A DNA stretch of 64,000 nt from positions 186,001-250,000 of the forward strand of contig ML986618.1 in the NCBI GenBank assembly GCA_010094045.1, in the 5' to 3' direction. Every line of letters begins with the position of its first letter. Within the stretch, counting starts at the first letter, position 1. Source of the stretch: Lojkania enalia (lineage: Eukaryota; Ascomycota; Dothideomycetes; Pleosporales). Made by a program: the position numbers and the translations under genes. Positions 12,026 to 23,313 of the stretch are shown piece after piece. The notes under the pieces are model-generated. The model searched no databases. It was not told the origin of the DNA and saw only the letters and a program-made list of their open reading frames with translations.

Positions 12026-12430
12026 CTACCACTCCAACTCCAAGCTCTCCCCCCACGTCCCCTTCTTCAAAACTCTCACCACCTCTAACACATTTCCATT
12101 TCCCAAATTTCCATTATAAAAGTGCGGAAACCACCCTCTCTCAGTTTCTTCCCACTTAAGCTCAATCTTCTTTTCCCCAGAGCTTTTCAGCTCTCCATCC
12201 CCGTCTGTACCCTCCGCCAATACATCATACTTGATTTTCAATAGCCAGAGCTCCTCAAAAGTCCCAAAATATTTATTTGCGGTCGAGGACACTTGCTTGG
12301 AGGTAGAAAGGTGGATATAGCCGTCTTTGCGGTCGAGGTCCGAGAGGGGAAGCGCTGCGGGGAGAGGGGATAGAGGGGCGATGGAGAGGATCTTGTACAG
12401 AAAGGTTGGGGGAGGATCAGGGATCAGCAT
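12026..12430 (-). CDS. DUF952 family protein
   Basis: This is a single-exon gene of 134 aa. It shows the DUF952 hallmarks: an N-terminal FLYKIL strand, then DRKDGYIHLSTSKQV, in which the Gly-Tyr-Ile-His-Leu-Ser core is diagnostic, a LWLLKI strand and an ETERGWFPHFYNG segment near the end. The family is small, alpha/beta and widely distributed in bacteria and fungi. Its biochemical role is not established. The length fits the family, and the ATG (MLIPDPPPTFLYKIL) places the first strand at the right distance. Confidence 0.85.
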   Translation of the reverse strand: MLIPDPPPTFLYKILSIAPLSPLPAALPLSDLDRKDGYIHLSTSKQVSSTANKYFGTFEELWLLKIKYDVLAEGTDGDGELKSSGEKKIELKWEETERGWFPHFYNGNLGNGNVLEVVRVLKKGTWGESLELEW

Positions 12431-12849
12431 GGTGGTAGAGACACTAGCGGCAAAGGCTCGACGGAGGAGGGTTGTAGTGTGTGGGAGAAAGAGATCGGAA
12501 ATTGATGACGGACTTGTCTCCGCGAGCTGTGATTGGTCAGAGAAGCATCATTACATAGATATCGTTCGGAGGCCAAAGCTCTTTGAGGATTGTTGCATTT
12601 TCTGCATTTGTTCGATTGCTCTACATACGTATCGTGCTTCGATTGACCTATTCCAAGTCCATGCCATGCAGGTTGCTATACACATACATTCAATTTCATC
12701 CTATCAATATCCTCCAGTACCAATGCCATGAAGTAATCATAAGCCTCAACGCCCTACCCATGAATAAAGCCCAGATCAATATTTTGAATTACTCCACTGG
12801 TATCTTTCCGAACTCATTGTCTCGTAGAAAGTATCTCCCTAAGTAAGCC
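12431..12849. other. Short intergenic region
   Basis: 419 bp between two minus-strand genes. No feature is seen beyond the DUF952 gene's upstream region and the 3' flank of the membrane protein. Confidence 0.4.
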
Positions 12850-14313
12850 TCAAGCATCACTATCGCTCAAGCTGTCCCTTCTGCCGACCGCCCTGACACC
12901 CCCGCGACGATATCCATCCATCACATCCCGTCCTCGGTGCGCTGAATGGCTTGGCCCGCCTACTTGGCTCACGCTCTCGCTAACGCCAACGCTGCCAGCT
13001 GAACTCAAGCCGGGAATGTGGCAGGGATAGGAGATTGTTCCCTGGACATTGCCATTGGTTTGAGTGAAAATATCAGATGTAGCAGATTGGCGGGAGGTGC
13101 GATGCTGCTTGCGGGGCGATGACTGGCGGGAGCGAGTCTCAGAGCGACGGTGGGAGCGAGTGTTTGTGAAGGCTGAGGGGTCAGCGTTGGGGCGGTAGTC
13201 AGAGTAGTAAGATGACTCATTATGCTCGGAAGGAGTGATGCGGTTGTCAGTATATGCGCCCGTATATACAGTGTTCGTATCATCGCCTGTGGTGAAAGAA
13301 TATGCAGCAGATGGCTGAGAACGGCGAGCATCGCGGGTAGGCTTAGATGGGGTAGTTTCCGTAGGAGCCGGCTCTGAGACGGGAGCTTCAGAGGGAATGG
13401 CCTCGGTGTCAGCACGTTTCTTCTTATTCTTCTTCTCCTCGGCTTTCTCCTTTTTCGCTTGAGCTTTCTCGGCAGATTTTTGGGCTTTCGCTTCTGCGGC
13501 AGCATTCTTAGCAGCAGCCTTTTCCGCCAACTTAGCCTGCTTCATGCGTTCCTTTGCGCGGCGTTCCTTCTCCTTAACATCTTTCTTTTTGTCCTTTGGA
13601 GTAACGAGAGGTCGGCCGGAGACATTAGAACCAAGGTCAGAAGGTTCAGTATTGGAATAATCAGTGTAGACACCATCTGCTTGGCGATTGAGCCCACCAA
13701 CTCGAGCAGGTTTCTCATGGCGATATTCGCGGAGTTCAGGGTCTTTCCAGTTGTTGGTATTCTCACGACGGTGCTTTTTAGTGTCACCACCTCGAAGTCC
13801 AAATCGGCGCGATTTTCCTTCCTCAACTTCTCGCATCTCGCCGAAGTCTGCGCTAGTGCCAGTCTCGTCGGTATAGCCAACACTGCTCTCGGCCCCATAA
13901 CTACCTCCATGGACAACACTACCACCTCCCAGTTTTGTACTCTTAGTCGCATTGGACAGTGTCTTCCCATCCGGGCCTTTGCGGCGAAGAACTGTAGACT
14001 TGTAATCTTCCCAGTCCCCTTGCCTCCATTTAAAGCCTCCATTTTTGGCCCAGAAGAAGAACCAGAGTGCAGTCAACACCATGCCCATGCCAATGATAGC
14101 GAACAATGCTTGAAATCCTTTGTTGTCGAAATCGGATGCTGGGCGTGAACCAGCACTAGGATTACGAACCGGCTCGGCGCGCTTCGCAAGGTGCAGTCCA
14201 TGTACGGCCATTGGGGAGAGGGCGCGAGTGTCGATATTGAAAGTAGGATGGGCGTCGGCCGGGAGGAACGAGCGAGGGAGGAGGGAAAGGAGCACATCAG
14301 GGAGAGGTGCCAT
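12850..14313 (-). CDS. Single-pass membrane protein with disordered Lys/Glu/Ala-rich tail
   Basis: One exon encodes 487 aa. A single hydrophobic segment (about residues 68-90, ALFAIIGMGMVLTALWFFFW) is followed at once by GGFKWRQGDWEDYKSTVLRR and GKTLSNATKSTKLGGGS. I recall that block as conserved in uncharacterised ascomycete membrane proteins. The rest is hydrophilic: a Lys/Glu/Ala-rich, probably helical stretch around residues 235-305, then Ser/Thr/Arg-rich disorder with SRQSSPRK-type sites. The N-terminal 30 residues are mildly hydrophobic and could be a cleaved signal, giving a type I topology (inference). No enzymatic motif is visible. Long overlapping frames on both strands over the repetitive Lys-rich part are shadows. 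Confidence 0.85.
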   Translation of the reverse strand: MAPLPDVLLSLLPRSFLPADAHPTFNIDTRALSPMAVHGLHLAKRAEPVRNPSAGSRPASDFDNKGFQALFAIIGMGMVLTALWFFFWAKNGGFKWRQGDWEDYKSTVLRRKGPDGKTLSNATKSTKLGGGSVVHGGSYGAESSVGYTDETGTSADFGEMREVEEGKSRRFGLRGGDTKKHRRENTNNWKDPELREYRHEKPARVGGLNRQADGVYTDYSNTEPSDLGSNVSGRPLVTPKDKKKDVKEKERRAKERMKQAKLAEKAAAKNAAAEAKAQKSAEKAQAKKEKAEEKKNKKKRADTEAIPSEAPVSEPAPTETTPSKPTRDARRSQPSAAYSFTTGDDTNTVYTGAYTDNRITPSEHNESSYYSDYRPNADPSAFTNTRSHRRSETRSRQSSPRKQHRTSRQSATSDIFTQTNGNVQGTISYPCHIPGLSSAGSVGVSESVSQVGGPSHSAHRGRDVMDGYRRGGVRAVGRRDSLSDSDA

Positions 14314-15157
14314 TTTGGTCGTGAAAGAGATCGAAGGAGGCCCTCAAGCGTGAGCCGAAGCTCAATTATGAATGTTGTTGTCGTGCAGCAGCGACGTTAG
14401 TGGTTGCCGGATGCGATGGCGTTCGTAGGCGGTGAAGCTCCGCAACGGCGGGTGCAGCGAATGCAAGCTAGTAAACAGTTAGATGAGTCCTGATAGAAGT
14501 CGGAGTCTTGAAGAGAAAGTGGGAGAGGCGCTCCCGCAGTAGTTTTTGCGCTGTTGAGATGTGGCTGGTACTTGAGAAATTGGGTGGTTGTGAGGAGGCT
14601 GGGGATGTGACGCAAGACAACAAACAGGAGGCTGGCCGAGCAACGCATCACCTGACTAACTCAACGTTACCTGGGAACCATCACCTCAACCTCCACCTCA
14701 ATAGGATTTAGACTGGAGACTAATAGATAGAAGACCTTCGAGCTAACGAAATATATAAATAATACTATTGTTTTCCAAATAGACTTCCGCGAATTTTGGC
14801 AATGACGGGCCCAAGTTTAGTACCTGAACACAAGCAAATACCTAGGTCCTCGTAAAGGTATAGACGCAAGGGCCTTTTGTCACCAGTTAATTTTTTGTTC
14901 TCTAGCCCCCAGATCCAATCCAATTGCCAAAATTTCCGTAGCTCAGCACACCAACGCACGCGGTAGGCAGCGCACGTGGGCTCTCAGCTGCCATGCAGCC
15001 GCCCTGCCATTAGCGCATGATAAGCGAGGTGCCAAGCCGCTTTGACGACGATCAAATTGTCTCGTCTAGTGTACTTGAGCATTGGCATCCTCATCTTAAA
15101 TGTATGGATATATATTTTTTTTCAATTTTAAAATTCATGATATATGCATGTAATCCT
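14314..15157. other. Intergenic
   Basis: The first part is GC-rich upstream DNA of the membrane-protein gene, passing into AT-rich DNA before the tRNA. No gene is supported. Confidence 0.45.
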
Positions 15158-15251
15158 GGCTCGGTGGTGTAGTTGGTTATCACGTCAGTCTAACAGGTTT
15201 TGAAAGCCTTGAGTGCACTGAAGGTCCCGAGTTCAAACCTCGGCTGAGTCA
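15158..15251 (+). tRNA. tRNA-Val(AAC) with intron
   Basis: The acceptor stem GGCTCGG pairs with CTGAGTC using two G-U pairs. The D-arm is GTGT...TCAC. The anticodon stem TCAGT pairs with ACTGA across the loop CTAACA|C, giving anticodon AAC at 15192-15194. The T-arm CCGAG-TTCAAAC-CTCGG is perfect. A 20-nt intron (15196-15215) sits after position 37, the canonical place for nuclear tRNA introns. The discriminator is A at 15251. Confidence 0.93.
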
Positions 15252-15255
15252 TTAG

Positions 15256-15260
15256 TTTTT
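15256..15260 (+). terminator. RNA polymerase III terminator of tRNA-Val
   Basis: A run of five T's begins four bases after the discriminator base, the standard Pol III stop signal. Confidence 0.75.
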
Positions 15261-15505
15261 GCGACCCGAAAGGACTTGTTTACGCTTCCCAGCATGTTGA
15301 ACATCGTTGGATCCTTTTGTTACTTTTGTTTCCGATGTGACTCGATGTACCACACAGTAATAGATACACTAGAGAGCCCTTTCGTAAATATTGACTTTTG
15401 AGAGAGGAGCAATAGCTGTTGTTACTTGAATCCCGGCTGTACTTGCTAAAGCACCAATAGGGCCTAGGACTGAGATTCGTATTATCTATTACACACTCAC
15501 CACTA

Positions 15506-17537
15506 CTAAACAGTATTAAAAACATATGTGGATCTTCGCTCTGGCTCCCTCTTGACTACCCAACTATGCAGCACAATCTCATGCCATTGCACCCGCTCCC
15601 CATTCTGTGTCCTGAAAACGGGCTCGCGCTCTACGACAAATTCCTTGCCCTTCCTCGCTCCGATGCGCGGCAAGATGTATCGGAATCCTAGCCAATAGAT
15701 TACGCCACAGGCAAGCAACATCCAGGATACCAAGCCAGTAAGATACCAGGGCGTATTTGGGATGATTTCCTTGACATGTTCCGGTACATTGTCTGACGGT
15801 GGGAACCAGACGGTGATGAGAGGAAACCCGTTCATAATAGTAACCACGCAGGCAGTAGATATGCCGAGCCAGCGTGGTAGCGGAGACTTCTTGTTCCAGT
15901 TTGTAAAAATGTGTAAGCATAGTAGTCCCACTCCCAGAATAAAGCCAAAAAATACTTCAATAACGTAAGTGAATACGTTGACGAGGATGCGATAGGCTGT
16001 TCCTGGCTCGGCCGCCCAGGTTGCAAGAATCAGGATCATTGCGAACAACCAATGAAGAAAAAGCGCTCCAACTGGAGTTGGTTCGTATTCATCTTTTCCT
16101 TGTGCTATATCAGCCGAGGCAGAGAAGCGGCGCCTACGGAACGGGCTACGATTCTCGCCAAAGAACTTCGCAAAGGGGAGTATTCCCTCTTTAGCGATTT
16201 CCTGCTTGACTCTAGAGGCTGTAAAGGTCATGCCGATAATGTTGCCCAGGTTGCTGACGGCCGTGAAACCGGTGAGGACCTTCGGTCCATGTTTCTCTCC
16301 AAGCATGTTTACCAAGAATTGGAGAGCAACGCCGGACGAATCGAGTGATTGAAGTTGCTGGTAACGAGAAACCACGATCATCTGTAAGGGACTGTTAGCT
16401 GACACGAGCTTCCTAGACTGTGAAAGACACTTACGTAACTGATATTCACCAGGAGGTAGAGGCTAATGATTAAACCAGCTGCCGTACATATAGCTTTAGG
16501 AAAAGTCCTCCTAGGCTGTTTTATTTCACTGAGGATAAAATTTGCCTGGCTGATGCCGTTGTAGGCATAGAGAACGGATATGAAACTATTTGAGTAGCCG
16601 TATAGATCGGAGTGCGAGTCCTGAAAGGAATACGCCGGATCCATGTTTATCTTTGCGTAGTTCGTATCTGATACTCCGGCTAATGCGCAAATTGCCATAA
16701 TTGGAAATGTGAGGAGAATGAGAACTTTTGTAACTGCCAGTATGTTGTTGAAAATGATGCCACCGCGACGGGTGAAGGCGTGGATGACGCACGCAAGAGT
16801 TACAGAGATCATTGCAAGCCCACGAGCTACGTTGTCCCTTGTGGTCGAATTCTCAATGCCGAATGAATGAGTGAGATGATCTCCAAATGATAATGAGTTC
16901 GCAGCGTTTGAGGCAAGAATAATGAAGCTAATGCCATAGATGCAAAGGACGAAAAATCGAGGTCGCTTGATGAGATAGCCAATGTAATTGAGATCACCTC
17001 CATTTCGGAAGACAGAAGTCATATGTCCGTCAATCATGTGGCGAGGGAGTGTAAGGCCGAACTCGATGTACATCAGAGTAGTAGCCGTGATAGCAAGCGC
17101 TCCACAGAACCAGAATATCAGTGTGATGCCAACACTCTGAGTGCCGTGAATGGCAGTCCATGGCGAACGGAAAATACCAGTGCCTAGAAAATATTCAGTT
17201 AGCCTTGCAAGCTTTGGAATGGTGCCGCCTCATTTTTCCTGCAACCAGTGTGCTCAGCCACCATACTATTCTGCAAGACTTCGCTTGGGGCTGAGTGCGT
17301 GAATTTCTTTTGTTGCAATAAACAAAGCATCCAACTGAACTAAATGCACTTACCAATGACGCGTTGAAGTATGAATGCGATAACTGAGAATGTTCCTAGT
17401 GGATGCCGCGTTGTCCTTGTAGCTACCTTGTCCTTACTTCTCAGAGCTTCTAAATACATCCGTTCTTCTTCCGGAAGATCTAAACCATCATTTGCTGTCT
17501 GAGACGAAATGTCATATTCAACATCTTTCGCCGCCAT
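15506..17537 (-). CDS. Methionine-type amino-acid permease (APC/LAT family, MUP1-like)
   Basis: Three exons (17354-17537, 16435-17183, 15506-16381) give 602 aa from the ATG at 17537 (MAAKDVEYD). About twelve hydrophobic segments are present. TM1 shows the unwound-helix substrate motif GTGIFRSP, created by joining exons 1 and 2. A later loop carries SNLGNIIGMTFTASRVKQEIA followed by EGILPF, as I recall for fungal high-affinity methionine permeases. The protein should import methionine or related neutral amino acids at the plasma membrane. The start is uncertain. Coding-like sequence continues upstream in frame (GEVIEFTETTVSSSSSIE) to about 17642, where a TAA blocks it and no ATG is available. 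An unrecognised 5' exon spliced in near 17620 is therefore possible. Confidence 0.88.
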
Positions 17538-18184
17538 CTCGATGGATGAGGACGACGATACTGTTGTTTCTGTAAATTCGATCACTTCGCCGCTAGGTGT
17601 AGATTTCCTCTTGGACCGCTTGAAGCGTACGATATTATCATCCAATTACCACAGCCTTTAGCAAGAACCGATGAAGGTATGTATTAAATAAATCTCTTCC
17701 TTGCAAGGTCGTAAGACCGTGAGATGGCAAGAACCGAATAATGTATGAAGCGACACAACAAATCTAGGGTCCCGGAAGGCCGCTCTTTAAACTGTGATGA
17801 GTTCCATCCGTATAATATTCGCGTATTGTTACCCCATACAGCTCGTGTAAGGCTAGGCAAACGAACACTGCCACGCCGAATCACTGCCTCACTTCTCGGC
17901 TTCTCGGTTACGACAACAGTCTCGGATTCATCCACTCGTGATCAGTAGTACGAGTTTTTTGTGCTGTAGGCTGTCGCCTCGAGGCGAGAATTCCAGACGT
18001 CTATTCGCTGGTGCCTCCCATAGATCACACGGCTTGTCAGCAAGGCATACTTCTTATCGACGGCCAATATTTCCAAGACTGACCGCGGTGAAGAGTTTCG
18101 GTGCCTAAAGCCGGGTTCGCGGGAGGACATTTATGCGGGAACAAGGACCCGCCGAAGCACCCAGGAACACGTTGTCTCCTCACC
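17538..18184. other. Divergent upstream region
   Basis: About 650 bp between the permease (minus) and the NLR-N-like gene (plus). The part nearest the permease may hold its true first exon. Nothing else is recognised. Confidence 0.4.
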
Positions 18185-20790
18185 ATGACATTGGATCCTT
18201 TCTCTGTAGCAGCTGCTGTCGCCGGCTTAGTAAAATTAGCTGGCCATATTCGTGAGAAAGGCTTCAAGAAGGCGAATTCCAGTTGTCCGTTACCCCACTT
18301 GCACCCACAGTTGGCCCGTGCACCCACTAATCCCAGACAGCCCAACGATATCTAGAATTCTACAATGCACTTTATCAGTTGAAGGACAACCTCGAGACTA
18401 TCCAGAGGATAACACAAGAAGCGGATGAAAAGTTTCACCAGCACAGACTTGGATCATATGGCCCATCTTCCTATGATCTAACACCCTTGCAAGAAATTAT
18501 CGGAAATTTGAAGCTTACAATTGAAGAGTGTCAGCAGTGGCTCCACGATAACCGGAAGTTCGAGCATCGAAATGGAGTCATCACTAATATCATATACAAC
18601 ATTGATATTGACCCAGAAGCCGTGCAGCTGACGCAGAAACTTTCGTTTCATAATGTTAAGGTATGCATTCTCATGTCGCAGGGTTATTAGCTTGCTCATT
18701 GAAACAGATTGGCCTTGTACTCCAACCGTTCCAGCTGTACGCCCTAGGATCCCGTGTCCCGTTAATCTGAGGTTTATAGCTGACTTGAGTCTACTAGCTA
18801 CTTACAGTCCCAGATCGGGTCGTTGAATGATGAGCAACACCAAAATACTGCGGAAAGATTGCAGAGGATAGAGGAATTGATCACCCCGAGAATAGATAGC
18901 CCTGTCGATCGACCGTCTGCTGTCCCTCCTCGAGATCTGATAGTGCCACTCGAACTTGCCGATCGCTTCAAAGCTTCGTTAAGAGACCATCCAGATTTTG
19001 CTGGAAAAACAATTGATGATATTACACTCCAAGATGGACTAGATGCATTTTTCATGCACTTCAACTCTGTGAGTACAATACGTGAAAGAGGGCCCCCCGT
19101 TATTGATTCTTTGACAGATGCCACAAGTGCTGGATGCGTCGTCCTACCTGCGGCTAATGAAAAGTATTTGGATCATGGACGTAATCCGGCAAAGCAAACA
19201 GTGGGCTAAGATACAACGCACGAGCCCCGGAGGTCTGTATGACCGCTGTATAAGGGAGATGGACCGAGTAAGTGAACTAGAAGGCTGGAGTAAGCCTCGT
19301 GGTTTCATTTCAGTGCAAGAATAGCTAATATTCTGTAACAGCGGCTAAGAAAGGCATGTACCGAAGCAGGCGAATTACCCTTGCCTAGTCTGCCAGTGGT
19401 TCTGTTACTTCCTCCCGAGAATTTCAGTATCTGGCCTACACGGGTTCGAGAGATGTTCGATTTTGATTTCAATGATTTCGGGGTTCTACTGGACATGTAA
19501 GGGTCCACGAAAAGTTTGCCTCACCATGATACATTATCTGAATTCTGCAGACCAATCCTCCCTGACACCCAAGAGCATAAACTTCGTGTAGTAGAAAATA
19601 TTGATGGAACCTGGGGAGTGGAAGATATGAATATAACCACTGTTGAAGCTGCAACAGGCGTTTCCACTGAGAAATGTAAGCTCACTCATATTCTCTTGCT
19701 ACGAAACCTAATTATTTTTAGTCATTCAGAGGTTGAACATTGACCCGAAGTCCGCTTTTTTTGTCCCGATCTATGCAATACCAGCAGAACCTCACCAAAA
19801 TCGGGCGACCTTGACAATCAAATTACAAAGCTCACAGGATGGTGTGAACGGTATCACCCCCGAATTCAAATCATTGCCGGATCTGTGGAGACTACAGCAC
19901 TTGGTTACCGGTTATCGTTGTTTGGGGCAGAGGCAAGCGAATCAGAACTACTACTTAGAATAAAGTCTAACTTCGTCTACAGAATCGGCGTAGAAACCAG
20001 ATCATTAGCCAAAGGACAGTACATGCCAAACTCAAAACCGAAAGCCTGGTACAAGATCTGGAGCGGTTCAGAAATGGTCTTGGAAAGAGGCAATATTCAA
20101 TTCTGGCGCAAGGAGGATTTCCAGAAACCTGTGCCTCCATCAGAAGACGATAAGAGACCACAGTCACTAGTAGACCGTAGAGCATCACTTGTCCCTCGGG
20201 CTATTGAGCGACGTACTAGCAAGACACCGACAGACACATCAGTCTTTTCCATGTCTTCACACCAAACATCAAGCACGAGCGATTATACCAAGCCCTTCTC
20301 TAGTCCTGACACAAAGGAAATATCCATTGGTTCCTCCACAGTTGCGTATGACATACAGGAACCTAGACCCTCGCTACTCATACTATTCCTTCAGCAGACC
20401 TCTACTGGTCTATTATCGTTCCTTGTCATCGAGTTGGACGAAAATACCTTAATAAACCCACAAGGATGTGATTGTAGGAACAGCAACGAGAGATGCCGTG
20501 TAAGTGTCCTTGAGAGGTCAGGTTCGCCTCTGCTTGCTCGACGATTCTACGCTAGGAACGGCCTGAATAGCTGGAATTTGGCTGCTATTGGTGACAACTT
20601 TGCGTCTCCGAAGTCGGACTATATCCGAGTCCAAGACATGAACTGGCTTGAAATCTCTTTCGCAAGCGGGAATGAGAAGGCGCAGTTCAACCAGAGCGTG
20701 ACGAATCTGGTTGACCTTTATACTGGACGTCTAATCGCTTACCGAAGAGACCTAATAGGTGTTCGCGCAACACATATTGTGACACAGTAG
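18185..20790 (+). CDS. Protein with fungal NLR-like N-terminal domain, no visible NTPase
   Basis: An eight-exon model (18185-18251, 18356-18660, 18808-19068, 19118-19267, 19342-19496, 19551-19675, 19722-19932, 19983-20790) gives 693 aa with every phase consistent. The start MTLDPFSVAAAVAGLVKLAGHI is the typical opening of the fungal N-terminal domain of STAND/NLR proteins (the family called Fungal_N or azaphilone cluster protein L N-terminal domain). A helical region with NLKLTIEECQQWL follows. No P-loop (GxxxxGKS/T), ankyrin, WD or TPR repeats are seen. The C-terminal 270 residues are Ser/Thr-rich, then a globular stretch ends at RATHIVTQ. The last intron (19933-19982) has a GC donor (AG|gcaagc) and is required to keep the frame. 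A HET-domain gene follows 495 bp downstream on the same strand. A signalling or self-recognition role is inference. Confidence 0.75.
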
Positions 20791-21285
20791 TGTATCGATC
20801 CGACGACTGGTGCTTTGTTACGTCAGGAACGGGCTATCACATTATAGATTTGGTATCTTCCTTGTCTCATCCCTGTCTATCCAATGGTTGACTAGTTGTA
20901 CATAGAATACCTGTATATTAGATGAAGGCATTTTTCTATGTCTTTCGGGATTGGGGGGTTCAGCTCTAACATGTACTCTCAGAAGTCTAGTGGTTCTTGT
21001 TCATTTTAGCTAGATAGGCGCTTATTGGGTTTCCTTAGCGAAATATGAATATTTTCTGCATACACAATAGGGCTTAACAATCGCGAAATACATCCTAGCC
21101 TATTTACCCCATCTTCGCGCAAACCTGATTTTCCCTAACATCATCAGCAGATCCTTCTGAAATTCGCGGCTGAGGCTGTGCCCCGCCCCAGCCTCGAACC
21201 ACACGACCCTACGATATGCACTTCAGATAACCACCAAGCTCTTCTTCCCACAAAATACTCTCATAACTCTTTCTATCAGCAAAAC
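20791..21285. other. Intergenic between NLR-N-like and HET genes
   Basis: 495 bp between two co-directional genes, the second with a C-rich leader. No gene is seen. Confidence 0.45.
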
Positions 21286-22708
21286 ATGCGCCTCATAAAC
21301 GCCCAAACTCGAAAACTCGAAAACTTCCAATCCCAACCCCCCCCATACGCAATCCTCTCCCACACATGGGGCAAGCACGAGATCACCTTCCGTGAAATGC
21401 GGAACCTCAACATGTCCCTCCTCAAGCACCGCATCAAAATTAAGGGGAAACCCGGGTACTACAAAATCTCAAAAGCCTGCGTCCAAGCACTGAACGATGG
21501 CCTACAATACGTGTGGGTAAGGATTGCCAGCAAACCGCATGATTGAGAAATTATGATTAGGTATTAACGCAAGTTGCAAGGTGGACACGTGTTGCATCGA
21601 CAAAAGCAGCAGTTCGGAGCTCAGTGAGGCGATTAATAGTATGTACATGTGGTATAAGCGCGCGCAGGTGTGCTACGCCTACCTGGATGACATCGACATG
21701 TTCGATCCGATTCGGCTCGGGCCTGGGGAAACCGGATTGCATGATAGAGAGGACGCGAAGCGGTTCTGGACTCGGAGTATCGATTTGATGGAGGAGAAAG
21801 ATCTTGCGCAGGCGAGGTGGTTTACGAGGGGGTGGACGCTGCAGGAATTGATTGCGCCGAAGAACGTCATGTTTTACATCAAGGGGTGGAATTATGTGGG
21901 GAATAAGATGAGCATGAAGGGGAAGTTGAGTCGGATTACGAGGATTGATGAGGCGACGCTGGTGACGGGGAATTTGGAGGGCGTTAGTGTGGCAAGGAGG
22001 ATGAGCTGGGCGGCGAATAGAGTGACGACTAGGACGGAGGATTTGGCGTATTGTCTGATGGGTATTTTTGATGTGAATATGCCTCTGCTATATGGCGAGG
22101 GTGAAAAGGCATTTGTGAGATTGCAAGAGGAGATTATGAAGGATTCGGATGACCAGAGCTTGTTCGCTTGGCAGCCACTAAATGCTATGGAGGTCCGGGA
22201 TTTGGATGTCACAGTGCCGATGGATTCGGGAGACGGGCATGGAGTGTTTGCAATCCATCCAAGGGAATTCACTAAATCTGGCGCAGTGCGGCCCTCGTCT
22301 TCCCGGACAGAACCGTACACGTTGACAAACAAAGGTGTTAGGATGGATATTCCAATGCTGGATCTAGGTCGAGACCTATTCCTCATAATACTTGAGTGCT
22401 ATTATGAAGGCGACCTATCCCACCAACTTGGCATCGTGGTCCAAAAGATGTACGGAGGTAGCAACAATCAGTTCGTCCGTCATAACATGGCAGGCCTAGT
22501 CAAAGCCAGCAGCGTAATAATCGAAGGGAAGGAAGAATATCTATCCACTGTATATCTCTGTAAGAAAGTCTACGATACGAAGGACTATTCTTCGGTCTAC
22601 TGGACACTTGCTTCGGGTAGCCTCCAGGGGCACGAGCTGGACCCTAGTAACATCAGCCTGGTTTCTCACGAGTCGATACAGACTTCAGCTACCTTGCATT
22701 CCGACTGA
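21286..22708 (+). CDS. HET-domain protein (heterokaryon incompatibility type)
   Basis: Two exons (21286-21516, 21581-22708) give 452 aa. The HET domain occupies roughly residues 20-190. It shows YAILSHTWG at the start, then WVDTCCIDKSSSSELSEAIN formed across the intron, a YLDDID segment and RWFTRGWTLQELIAP, the three conserved blocks of this TIR-like fold. It continues with TEDLAYCLMGIFDVNMPLLYGEG, a standard HET follow-on. The domain triggers growth arrest or cell death in vegetative incompatibility when linked to a recognition partner. No NACHT or WD40 region is attached; the C-terminal 180 residues are unassigned. The start is the ATG of MRLINAQT, the usual HET beginning. It sits next to an NLR-N-like gene on the same strand. 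Confidence 0.92.
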
Positions 22709-23313
22709 GGCTTTACTGGAAAGTTGGTTGAACCTGCTGCCGTTTGTAATACAATATGTTCTGAAGCTCAAATGTTACAGGCACTTATAAACACTATTTC
22801 TAATTCGAGCAAGCGATTACACCAATATCAATGCTAATAGCACGAAGATTCCAGCCGAGTCATAGAAAGAGTAAGAGGAAGGTCGGAGCGTGCTGCAGGA
22901 TAAAAATCTTTGATGGCGGGAAGGATATGTAACCTGCTCGGATCGGTGAGATGATTGTTAGGTTAATACGGCGTCGGTAAATGCCTTAGAGCTGTCTTTG
23001 CAAATATTAAAGAATATATAGTCTAATGATCTTGCGGTCAGAACACACGATCTTGTACGTAATTGCAAAGCTGAACAAATGTCTAGGACATAGTATTTGC
23101 AATTGTGTATCATACAAAAGGGACTCGTAACGCCAAAAATCAAAAGTTCCAATCAAGGAGCGATGATCTTGTACTAGCTACTGACATGCCTAGTTGGGTG
23201 TTGGACCAGATCAATCTGGAGTAACCATAATTCATCTCGTTAGGGAACCTAAGCGGTGTTCAGGCATTTACATGCCTGACAACTTGCAGATCTTCCATAA
23301 TCTTTATCCACTT
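22709..23313. other. Intergenic, convergent ends
   Basis: 605 bp between the convergent HET gene and the membrane-protein gene. No gene is recognised. Confidence 0.4.

Noticed and set aside
13459..14148. 229-codon plus-strand hydrophobic frame
   Set aside because: It is the antisense of the Lys/Glu-rich part of the membrane-protein gene at 12850-14313.
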